DNA from: DASRJX01 sp035649235
Lineage (GTDB): Bacteria; Acidobacteriota; Polarisedimenticolia; Gp22-AA2
DNA length: 15,147 nucleotides
NCBI GenBank assembly: GCA_035649235.1
Contig: DASRJX010000109.1
Span: forward strand, 1-15,147
Reading direction: 5' to 3'
Below are positions 1 through 6,916 of the stretch, in pieces. The notes beneath the pieces were generated by a model. It was not told the DNA's origin. It made no database searches and worked only from the letters and a program-made list of their open reading frames with translations. Position 1 is the first letter of the stretch. Every line of letters begins with the position of its first letter. Position numbers and translations under genes: made by a program.

Positions 1-1501
1 CGGAGGCCGCCCGGCGCTTCTCCAGGGCGGCCGCGTCGACCTTGCCGGCGCCGTCCGCCGCCGTGCCGGCGACGAGCGCCCTCGTTCCCGGATCGACGCA
101 GCCGTTCGCGTCGTCGATCGCAGGCGCCTGCCCGGAGACCGCGGCCTCGAACATGCGCACATACCCGTCGATGACGGTGAGAGTCGGACAATAGATGGCG
201 CCATGGTCCTTCGCCATCCGGAGGAACTCCTCGTCCACGGGCCGGTCCCAGACGCTGTGCACCAGGAGCCGGACCCCTGCGTGGAGCGCCGCCTTCGCCT
301 CACGCAGCTCCGTCGCGTGCACGATGAGCGGGATGCCGCGCCGCTTCGCTTCGTCGCCGGCAGCCTGGACGGCCGCCGCCCGGGCCTCGAACCCGGCCTC
401 ATCGCCCGGGATGAGCCAGACCTTCACGGCGTCGGACCCGTGGAGCGCCAGGTAGGCCACCCCCGCGCGCGCCACCTTCTCGTCGGCCAGGTAGATGAAC
501 TGGCGCTCGGCCGGCAGGTTCAACCAGTGGTCGATGGTCGACAGAAGCGGGCCGGCAGCCGCCACGTGGGGCGCCCCCGTGTCCCCCTCGGCCCGCGACC
601 TCAGTCCCCAGGTCCACGGGTAGCCACCGACGTCGAAGACCGCGGTCACCCCAGAGCACAGGTAGGAGGCGAACCACGGCTCGGGGTGGGCGCGCAGGCG
701 GGCCTGGACCTCCTCGTACGGATGGCGATCGCGGACGTCGAGCGCGTCGGGCCGGCCGTCGGCCCAGCCGGTCTGGGAGAAGTGGACGTGCGCGTCCACG
801 ATTCCGGGCGTGATGAACTGCCCCGTGAGATCGAGCACGCCGACCCCCTCCGGCACGGGGCACGCCGTGCGCGTCCCCGCGCACTCCACCCGGCCGGCCC
901 TCAGGAGGACCACGGAGTCCGGGATCGGAGCGCCTCCGCCGCCATCGAGAAGCGTCGCCCCGACGAGTGCTTTGGGCGGCGGCGGCGTGCCGGCCGGCGC
1001 CTCGAACGCGGTGGTGACCGCGATCCTCCAGCCGTCCGCAGTGGCTACGAAGTAGCGCTCCGACAATCCCTGGCGCTCCTGCTCCCCGTACCGCACGCGG
1101 TAGCGATAGGTCCCGTAGACCAGGCCGGGCCGCACCGGCACCACTTGCAGGTCCTGGGCCTCGAACAGGTCGGGCCACTCCCCGGCCTGCTTGACGAAGT
1201 CCTCGTACCCGAGCGTCATCCCCTCCGGGCCGGTCCGGACGAGCCCGGCGGATTTCAAGTAGCAGGCGAGGTAGGCGTCGCGGTCCCTGCGGCGGATGGC
1301 CTCGAGGTTGGCTTCGAACAGCCGCCGGGCGGCGGCGAGGTCGGAAGCCCCGCCGGACGCCGCCTTGGCCGCGACGGACGCGTCTCCGGATGACTCGGGC
1401 GTCTTCCGCGGAGCTGCTGTGCCGAGCGTCGCGGCGACGATCATCGGCAACACCAGCGTCCCGGCGCGTCCCCTACGGCTCCGTGCACTCCCCCATTCCA
1501 T
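1..1501 (-). CDS. Exported amidohydrolase with N-terminal NTF2-like domain (3' end outside window)
   Basis: The reading frame starts at ATG 1499-1501 and runs open off the left edge, giving 500 codons. Residues 1-30 look like a signal peptide (Arg-rich start, then a hydrophobic stretch ending in TAA). Residues about 54-168 resemble a SnoaL/NTF2-like domain (ARRLFEANLEAIRRRDRDAY, then a beta-rich part ending DGWRIAVTTAFE). From about 175 the frame is an amidohydrolase of the imidazolonepropionase-like group: a beta-sandwich start (GATLLDGGG), the metal motif DAHVH (H238, H240), a VKVW lysine (K360) that may be the carboxylated bridge, and metal-type histidines in IVHATE (H395) and LVHSVW (H415). 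The late catalytic Asp would lie beyond the edge. A good ribosome site (AGAGGAGAG) sits about 6 nt before the start. It lies 23 bp after the metallophosphoesterase stop, so it is probably the last gene of that operon, though it may be functionally separate. The substrate is unknown; exported relatives act on peptides or cyclic amides. Confidence 0.88.
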   Translation of the reverse strand, partial: MEWGSARSRRGRAGTLVLPMIVAATLGTAAPRKTPESSGDASVAAKAASGGASDLAAARRLFEANLEAIRRRDRDAYLACYLKSAGLVRTGPEGMTLGYEDFVKQAGEWPDLFEAQDLQVVPVRPGLVYGTYRYRVRYGEQERQGLSERYFVATADGWRIAVTTAFEAPAGTPPPPKALVGATLLDGGGGAPIPDSVVLLRAGRVECAGTRTACPVPEGVGVLDLTGQFITPGIVDAHVHFSQTGWADGRPDALDVRDRHPYEEVQARLRAHPEPWFASYLCSGVTAVFDVGGYPWTWGLRSRAEGDTGAPHVAAAGPLLSTIDHWLNLPAERQFIYLADEKVARAGVAYLALHGSDAVKVWLIPGDEAGFEARAAAVQAAGDEAKRRGIPLIVHATELREAKAALHAGVRLLVHSVWDRPVDEEFLRMAKDHGAIYCPTLTVIDGYVRMFEAAVSGQAPAIDDANGCVDPGTRALVAGTAADGAGKVDAAALEKRRAAS

Positions 1502-1524
1502 GTCGCCTCTCCTCTGGAAGGATC

Positions 1525-2322
1525 TCAGTGCCGGCCCCGCCCTCTCTCGCGGGCGGGGAGGATCTCGAGGCAGGTGGTCCACCACCCCGTCAGGATCGTC
1601 TCGACGAACTCCTCCGGCAGCCCACGGCGCCGCATGTCGCGCGCCACGCCTTCGTGATCGTAGGCGATCGGCACCTGCTCGACGCGCAGCGGCTGGTGCT
1701 CCTCTTCGGCCGTGAGCAGCGCGTACGACACCGTCGTGCGTCCGTCGTTCGCCGGACGGCCGAGGACGCCCGCGTTCACCACCTGCCCGAAGGACGGAGT
1801 GGTCCGGCTCCAGGGGATGCCGGTGTGGGTGCACAGCAGGACGTCGGCGGCGGCCTCCCGGAGGAGACGCTCGAGAAACGGCTCGGGCGAGGTCGACTCC
1901 CACAGGAACTCGTTCTGCCGGCGCGGCGATCCGTGGCACAGGAGGAGCCGCCTGCCGCCCATCGTCAGGCGCAGGGACGCCGGCAGGGCTCGGAACCGCG
2001 CCTTCTGATCGGAGGGCGTCCGGCGCAGCGTGTAGTCGTAGGCGATCCGGGCGAAGTGGTTGTCGCGCGGGTCGGTGTAGCCGCAGCCGCAGTCCGGCCG
2101 ATCGTTGCCGACGGCATCCTCGTAGTTCCCCTGCACCACGATCACCCCGTGCTCGAGGAGCAGAGGCAGGATGCGCTCGGGATGGGGCCCGAAGCCGCCC
2201 AGGTCGCCGAGGCAGTAGAGCCGCTCGGCGCCACGGTCCCGCGCGTCGCGGATCGCTTCCCGGAGCGCCGCGTCGTTCCCGTACACGCCGCCGAAGAAGG
2301 CGGCACGCCTCAGGTCCGGCAC
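1525..2322 (-). CDS. Metallophosphoesterase-fold protein with a degenerate metal-1 site
   Basis: A 265-residue protein of the YfcE/calcineurin-like metallophosphoesterase fold. Motif II is intact (CLGD, D40), as are the Asn of motif III (GNYE, N66), the motif IV His (LCHGS, H130) and the first His of motif V (THTG, H166). Motif I, normally SDIHGN, reads GGVYGN, so its Asp and His are G12 and Y14. The second His of motif V is G168, and the usual motif III His is Y67. In the canonical fold this removes the ligands specific to metal 1 and leaves those of metal 2. Cysteines sit beside several motifs (C37, C129, C164), and there is a C-x-C at 78-80. The GTG start at 2322 is chosen because it gives the motif I strand directly and overlaps the radical SAM stop by 13 bp; the open frame continues further upstream but only as antiframe sequence of the neighbour. 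A role in the pathway of the two upstream genes is likely; the substrate is unknown. It may bind one metal or act without classical phosphodiesterase chemistry. Confidence 0.87.
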   Translation of the reverse strand: MPDLRRAAFFGGVYGNDAALREAIRDARDRGAERLYCLGDLGGFGPHPERILPLLLEHGVIVVQGNYEDAVGNDRPDCGCGYTDPRDNHFARIAYDYTLRRTPSDQKARFRALPASLRLTMGGRRLLLCHGSPRRQNEFLWESTSPEPFLERLLREAAADVLLCTHTGIPWSRTTPSFGQVVNAGVLGRPANDGRTTVSYALLTAEEEHQPLRVEQVPIAYDHEGVARDMRRRGLPEEFVETILTGWWTTCLEILPARERGRGRH

Positions 2323-3173
2323 GTGACCCCGCTCCGGTAGCAGGTGACGCAGGCGCCGTGGGACAGCTCGAAGGGACGGAGCGTTTCCTGGAGCGACACG
2401 CCCATCCGGGCCTCCGGCGCGTCGATCAGGAGCGGACAGACGTAGACGCCGCGGCTGGTGGCCATCCTGCCGCTGGCGCACTGGAGCCGTTCGAGGCCGT
2501 CGCGAGTCACGTCGTCCTCGGTCAGCCGCTCCTCTGACGCGTAGCCGGAGGTGCGGGTCGTCTCGGCTCCCAGCCGCCAGAGCGGCAGCACCTTGAGGCG
2601 CGGGCGGCCGAGTCCCAGCGCGCGCAGGCGCTCGAGGAAGCGGGCCCTCCCCTCCCCCGACGCGATGCCGTCCGCGGCTTCGGTGACGGTGATCACCGGG
2701 TTGAGGCCGGCGGCGTTCAGCCGCAGCGTCCCTTCCATGGCACGCCGGAAGGTGCCCGGTCCGCGGATCGAATCGTGGTCCTCGGGGCCGTAGCCGTCCA
2801 GGCTGATGCGCAGATCGAGGGACGATTCGGAGCCGTCGGCCAGGCGGCGGAGGGACGCGCAGGTCGCGGTATCGAGAAGCAGGCCGTTGGTCAGGACCGT
2901 GACCGGTCCCTGCAGCAGCGTCTCCTCGATCATGGGGAGCAGGTCGCGGTTCAGGAACGGCTCGCCGCCGGTGAAATAGTATTCGCGCGCGCCGAGCGCC
3001 GCCGCGTCCCGGACGTGCCGGCGCACCTCCAGGGGCGACATCATCTCGTGCTGGTTGTTGTCCGGCGCGCAGGAGATGAAGCAATGCGTGCATTTCAAGT
3101 TACAGAGCGTCCCCGCAACCTGGAGCCAGAGTGTGTCGAGCCAGAGGAGCGGCGCCTGCGGCGCCCGTGTCAC
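2310..3173 (-). CDS. Radical SAM protein with SPASM-like C-terminal cysteines
   Basis: A 287-residue radical SAM enzyme. The [4Fe-4S] cluster motif C-x3-C-x2-C is at C24, C28 and C31 (CNLKCTHC), followed by the GGEP motif at 69-72 that contacts SAM and by TIM-barrel strands (VTVLTNG, LRISLDG). The C-terminal part carries further cysteines (C232, C246 in VYVCPL, C275, C278, C285), spaced like a SPASM or half-SPASM domain that binds an auxiliary iron-sulfur cluster; such enzymes often modify peptides or build cofactors. The GTG start at 3173 overlaps the stop of the upstream oxidoreductase in a GTGA junction, with GGAGAGG about 6 nt upstream, indicating translational coupling. The downstream metallophosphoesterase overlaps its 3' end by 13 bp. 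No precursor-peptide gene is visible nearby. I cannot assign a substrate. Confidence 0.9.
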   Translation of the reverse strand: MTRAPQAPLLWLDTLWLQVAGTLCNLKCTHCFISCAPDNNQHEMMSPLEVRRHVRDAAALGAREYYFTGGEPFLNRDLLPMIEETLLQGPVTVLTNGLLLDTATCASLRRLADGSESSLDLRISLDGYGPEDHDSIRGPGTFRRAMEGTLRLNAAGLNPVITVTEAADGIASGEGRARFLERLRALGLGRPRLKVLPLWRLGAETTRTSGYASEERLTEDDVTRDGLERLQCASGRMATSRGVYVCPLLIDAPEARMGVSLQETLRPFELSHGACVTCYRSGVTCRT

Positions 3174-4444
3174 GCCACCCTCTCCGCGGGGCCGAGCGCG
3201 TCCAGGAGGGTCTCGATCTGCTGCAGGCCCGCGCGCAGGAGGAAGTTCGAGTTCCGTCCGTAGCTCTTGCTTCCGAGGATGTAAAAGCCCGGCTCGGGGT
3301 TCGACAGGATATCCGCGCTCGCCGCGGGCTGAGCCAGGCAGTCCCCTCCGGCCACTCCGAGGAGCGCCGCCGCCAGCTTCATCGGCCCTCCCGAGGCGTA
3401 GCACTCGTGCACCTGAAGCTCGGAGTAGAGGGAGCGGTCGGGCTGGAAGCCGACGTGGGCCAGGATGCGGTCGACGACGACGGTCGCAAGGCCCTCCGAG
3501 GTCCGCAGCCGCACGCGCAGCGGCCGGCCCCGCCCACCGGCGCGCTCGGCCGGACCCGGCGCGGTGCGCCCCGGCGCCTCGGCGAGCGATTCCACGAACG
3601 CGCCCGGCAGCACCTCCATCCTCACGACGGCGCCCTGCGACAGGGCCGAGGCCTCCTCCATCAGCCGATCGCGCTCCGGGAGAGGATCCTCGGGGAAGCG
3701 CGTCAGATAAGGTGGATCGGCGGCGCGCAACGCCCAGACGACGTGCGTGCGGGGATCCCGGTCGACGAGCGACCGCAGGGCGACCGCGGCGGTGGCGGCC
3801 GTGTGCCCGTCGCCGACCAGGAGCACCCGACGGCCGGCGAACGCCCGGCCTCGGGCCTCGAAATCGACCGGCCGGTAGTCGATGCGGTCGGCGGCATCCA
3901 GCTCGCCGGGGGCCGCGAGCCCGCCGTTGCCGAGGCGGCGCGGCTGTCCGAAGACGCCGGTGGCGTCGATGACCACGTCCGCCTCGAACACCACCTCCCG
4001 GTCGGCGCGGCGGGCGAGGATCAGGAAGGCCCGCCCGGCGCGCTCCTCGGATCCGATCAGGTCTCCCTTGAGGAGCCGATCCCGGCCGACCCCCAGCACC
4101 TTGCAGCCGTTCGTGATCCGGCCGCGCAACAGCCGCGTGCGCGTCAACGGCAGGACGTAGCGGGTCGCCAGCTCGCGGCCGGTGGGACAGGCGCCGGCGT
4201 CGCGGAACGGCCAGCGTCCTTCCGCCTCCAGGACCTCCAGACCGAGCGCCGAGCAATTCATGGCCCAGGGGGAGAACATCCGGATGTGGCCCCAGGCCAT
4301 GAGGTGCGCCGCGGGCGAGTCCGCTTCGAGCAACCGGACGTCGAAACCGCGGCGGGCGGCGTGCAGGCCGGCCTCCACGCCGATCGGGCCGGCGCCGAGC
4401 ACGAGCAGGCGACGCGGCGAGCGGTCCCGCGATCGGACAGCCAT
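3170..4444 (-). CDS. FAD/NAD(P)-dependent oxidoreductase
   Basis: A 424-residue two-dinucleotide-binding-domain flavoprotein. The FAD-binding Rossmann motif is G-x-G-x2-G at residues 17-22 (LGAGPIG), with an acidic residue at the end of the second strand (LLEAD). A DATG motif follows (VVIDATGVFG). A second glycine-rich motif (LLVGDGHTA) marks the NAD(P)-binding domain. The C-terminal part has the ILAHVGFQPD strand and an NPEPGFYILG segment that usually contacts the flavin. It resembles thioredoxin-reductase or flavin-monooxygenase type enzymes but lacks the thioredoxin-reductase C-x2-C. Two starts are possible: ATG at 4450 would leave only 1 nt after the GGGAGG ribosome site, while ATG at 4444 leaves 7 nt and is preferred. 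It is the first gene of the operon with the radical SAM and metallophosphoesterase genes. The substrate is unknown. Confidence 0.88.
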   Translation of the reverse strand: MAVRSRDRSPRRLLVLGAGPIGVEAGLHAARRGFDVRLLEADSPAAHLMAWGHIRMFSPWAMNCSALGLEVLEAEGRWPFRDAGACPTGRELATRYVLPLTRTRLLRGRITNGCKVLGVGRDRLLKGDLIGSEERAGRAFLILARRADREVVFEADVVIDATGVFGQPRRLGNGGLAAPGELDAADRIDYRPVDFEARGRAFAGRRVLLVGDGHTAATAAVALRSLVDRDPRTHVVWALRAADPPYLTRFPEDPLPERDRLMEEASALSQGAVVRMEVLPGAFVESLAEAPGRTAPGPAERAGGRGRPLRVRLRTSEGLATVVVDRILAHVGFQPDRSLYSELQVHECYASGGPMKLAAALLGVAGGDCLAQPAASADILSNPEPGFYILGSKSYGRNSNFLLRAGLQQIETLLDALGPAERVA

Positions 4445-4468
4445 CCTCATGCCTCCCGGGAGGTGTCG

Positions 4469-4474
4469 AGACTA
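4469..4474 (-). promoter_or_regulatory. Possible extended -10 for the oxidoreductase operon
   Basis: On the minus strand the spacer reads TGC-TAGTCT, an imperfect extended -10 element, placed so that transcription would begin about 17 nt before the start at 4444. No convincing -35 lies upstream. It is the only candidate I see, so it is weak. Confidence 0.3.
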
Positions 4475-4512
4475 GCACACTTGGACCCCCGGAAAGATCG
4501 GCCGAGCCGGCG

Positions 4513-4521
4513 TGCTATACT
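4513..4521 (+). promoter_or_regulatory. Extended -10 promoter of the RNase E gene
   Basis: The plus strand shows TGC-TATACT, an extended -10 hexamer with five of six consensus bases plus the upstream TG. A good -35 at 17 bp spacing is absent (TTGGAC at 4481 is 29 bp away), which is common for extended -10 promoters. Transcription would start near 4528, giving a leader of about 115 nt, long enough for feedback control by RNase E on its own mRNA as known in other bacteria. No clear leader hairpin was identified. Confidence 0.5.
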
Positions 4522-4642
4522 CCGCCTCCTGTGGCGTGGCGCCCTGGCGGCCGAGATCGGCCCCGGTCGAGCCCGCCGTTGCGCGCCCCGCGCCCCTCAT
4601 CAGCGATGAGCAACCCGCGCGGCCGGCACGCGGGGAGATCCG

Positions 4643-6916
4643 ATGTCAAAATCGATGCTCGTGAACGTCACGGCGGAGGAGGAGCACCGCGTCGCCGTCG
4701 TCGACAATGGTGTGCTCGATCTGTTCGAGATCGAGACGCTCAGCCGGGAGAACATCAAGGGGAACATCTTCAAGGCCGTGGTCGAGGGGGTGAACCCGGC
4801 CCTCGAGGCGGCTTTTGTCAACTACGGGGGCGAGCGGGCCGCCTTCCTGCCGCTCGACGAGGTGAACTTCAAGCTCTACCCCAGCCGGAACGACGGCGGG
4901 GCGAAGGGCCGCGGGGCGCGCATCACCCGCCACCTCGAGAAGGGGATGGAGATCCTGGCGCAGGTCATCCGGGACTCCTTCGCCAACAAGCCGCCGACCC
5001 TCAGCACCTACTACTCGCTGCCGGGACGGTATCTCGTCCTGATGCCGGGGGCGGACGCCGCCGGGATCTCGCGCAAGATCGAGGACGAGGACCAGCGCGG
5101 CCGCCTCAGGCGCACGCTCGAGAGCCTCACGATCCCGGAAGGGTTCGGCGTCATCGTCAGGACCGCCGGCATCGAGACCAGCGTCCGGGAGCTGCAGGCC
5201 GACCTCGACTCGCTCCTGGAGCTCTGGCGCAACATCGAGCGCGCCAGCCAGGATGCCAAGGCGCCCTCCCTGATCTACCAGGAGCGCGACCTCGTCGTGC
5301 GCGCCGCCCGCGACCACTTCACCTCCGACATCGAGGAGGTGCTCATCGACGACGAGCCGACCTACCGGCGGCTGAAGAAGTTCTTCGAGGCGCACATGCC
5401 GGAGAAGGCGGACCTGGTCAAGCTGTACGCCGGGGACCGGCCGATCTTCTCCAAGTTCAACCTCGAGGATCAGATCGAGCGGATCTACAAGCGGGTGGTG
5501 ACGCTCAAATCGGGCGGCTCCATCTCCGTCGACAGGACGGAGGCGTTGACGGCGATCGACGTCAACTCGGCCCGCTCGGTGCGCGGCGGCAGCAGCGAGG
5601 AGACCGCGGCGCGCACCAACCTCGAGGCCGCCGAGGAGATCGCCCGCCAGCTGCGCCTCCGGGACATCGGGGGGCTCATCGTCATCGACTTCATCGACAT
5701 GGAATCGAGCCGCCACGCGCGGCAGGTGGAGCGGACGTTCACCCAGGCGATGACGCGCGACAAGGCGCGTTACGACGTCACCCGCATCAGCAAGCTCGGG
5801 CTGATGGAGGTGTCGCGCCAGCGGCTCAAGACCACCAAGGCCGAATCGTCCTTCCAGAAGTGCCCGGTCTGCGCGGGAGACGGCATGGTGCGCACGCCCG
5901 AGGCGGCGGCGCGGGCCGCCTTCCGGAAGATCCAGGCCCGCGTGGTGCGCGGTGAGTGCGCCACCGTCAAGGTCTATCTGCCGTCCGAGGTCGCGCTCCA
6001 CCTACTCAACGCGAAGCGCGACGACCTGTACCACCTCGAGAGCCGCTACAAGATGCACGTCGAGGTGAACCCTCAGGAGCAGATGAAGGTCGACCAGTTC
6101 GAGATCGAGGAGATCCGCCGCGAGGCCTCCGAGGCCGCGCCGATGGTCACCGCCGACGTCGTCGATCGGGCGATGGCGGAGGGGACCTTTGCGCCTCCCG
6201 TAACTCCCGTGACCGAAGAGGCGCCGCCTCCGCGGCCGCCGCAGGCCGAGGGAGCCCGCGGCGACGCGGCTTCCGAGGAAGGCCGATCGCGCGGCCGCCG
6301 GCGGCGCCGCCGCGGGCGCGGGCGCGGCCGCGGAGGGGAGGCGCAGGCCGGGGCGCCGGGACAGGATTCCCGAGCGCCGGGACGCGGAGAGCGCCCGCAG
6401 GGCCAGCCTCCCGCGCAGCGCCCCGCCGCCGCACCGGCGGACTTCGGGTCAGGCGATCAGCCGGTCTTCTCCGAGGGACCCGAATCCGAAGGCTCGGTCG
6501 AACCGGGGCCCGAGGGCCCCGCGGAAGTCGCCGAGCCCCGGCCAGGCGCCGCGGCGGACCAGGATCTGGGTGCCGCGCGCAGCGGGCGACGCCGGCGCCG
6601 GCGCCGCCGGGGACGCGGCCGCGGAAGGCTCGGCGAGGCGACGGGCGGGCAACTCCGTTCCGCCGAGTCGGGCGCGCCGGCGGCCGAGCCGGCAGGGTGG
6701 CCGTCCCGGTCGGGGGGCAACGGCGCGCGGTCGGGCCAGGATCAGGAGTCGCCTCGGATCGTCGCCGCGACCTCGCCTCCCGCACCGGACGATCGGGATC
6801 GGTCGGCCCCCACGGCAGGCCACGCGCGGGAGATCGCCATGTCTCCATCCGCCTCCGACGCAGCAGCCAGCGAGAAACCGAAGCGTCGTTGGTGGCGACG
6901 CCCCTTCAAGGGCTGA
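4643..6916 (+). CDS. rne: Ribonuclease E (RNase E/G family) with long disordered tail
   Basis: A 757-residue endoribonuclease for mRNA decay and rRNA/tRNA processing. The S1 RNA-binding domain covers about residues 16-100 (IKGNIFKAVVEGVNPALEA). The 5'-end sensor Arg-Thr is at 173-174. The catalytic Mg-binding aspartates are D306 (AIDVNSARS) and D349 (VIVIDFIDM), matching E. coli D303 and D346. The Zn-link is C407-P-V-C410. Residues after about 495 are Pro/Gly/Ala-rich and disordered, with two arginine-rich blocks at about 549-563 and 648-662 that probably bind RNA. The last residues (SEKPKRRWWRR, then PFKG) resemble the C-terminal PNPase-binding tail of Caulobacter RNase E. The ATG is preceded by GGGGAG with about 6 nt spacing. 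The stop overlaps the convergent downstream gene by 11 bp. The tail length separates it from the shorter RNase G. Confidence 0.95.
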   Translation: MSKSMLVNVTAEEEHRVAVVDNGVLDLFEIETLSRENIKGNIFKAVVEGVNPALEAAFVNYGGERAAFLPLDEVNFKLYPSRNDGGAKGRGARITRHLEKGMEILAQVIRDSFANKPPTLSTYYSLPGRYLVLMPGADAAGISRKIEDEDQRGRLRRTLESLTIPEGFGVIVRTAGIETSVRELQADLDSLLELWRNIERASQDAKAPSLIYQERDLVVRAARDHFTSDIEEVLIDDEPTYRRLKKFFEAHMPEKADLVKLYAGDRPIFSKFNLEDQIERIYKRVVTLKSGGSISVDRTEALTAIDVNSARSVRGGSSEETAARTNLEAAEEIARQLRLRDIGGLIVIDFIDMESSRHARQVERTFTQAMTRDKARYDVTRISKLGLMEVSRQRLKTTKAESSFQKCPVCAGDGMVRTPEAAARAAFRKIQARVVRGECATVKVYLPSEVALHLLNAKRDDLYHLESRYKMHVEVNPQEQMKVDQFEIEEIRREASEAAPMVTADVVDRAMAEGTFAPPVTPVTEEAPPPRPPQAEGARGDAASEEGRSRGRRRRRRGRGRGRGGEAQAGAPGQDSRAPGRGERPQGQPPAQRPAAAPADFGSGDQPVFSEGPESEGSVEPGPEGPAEVAEPRPGAAADQDLGAARSGRRRRRRRRGRGRGRLGEATGGQLRSAESGAPAAEPAGWPSRSGGNGARSGQDQESPRIVAATSPPAPDDRDRSAPTAGHAREIAMSPSASDAAASEKPKRRWWRRPFKG

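Noticed and set aside
203..2340. Long plus-strand open frames opposite the amidohydrolase and metallophosphoesterase genes
   Set aside because: Their products are Arg/Pro/Gly-rich without domains, and the opposite strand encodes clear family motifs. They are GC-rich antisense shadows.
2323..3093. Upstream extension of the metallophosphoesterase to 3093
   Set aside because: This stretch is the second frame of the radical SAM gene and encodes only Arg/Pro-rich sequence.
4481..4486. TTGGAC as -35 of the RNase E promoter
   Set aside because: It lies 29 bp from the TATACT element, too far for a normal spacer.
3131..4609. A 492-codon plus-strand open frame across the oxidoreductase gene
   Set aside because: It is antisense to a protein with FAD and NAD(P) motifs and has no recognisable features itself.
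4646..6001. A minus-strand open frame opposite the RNase E catalytic region
   Set aside because: RNase E catalytic residues are all on the plus strand; the minus product is an antisense mirror.
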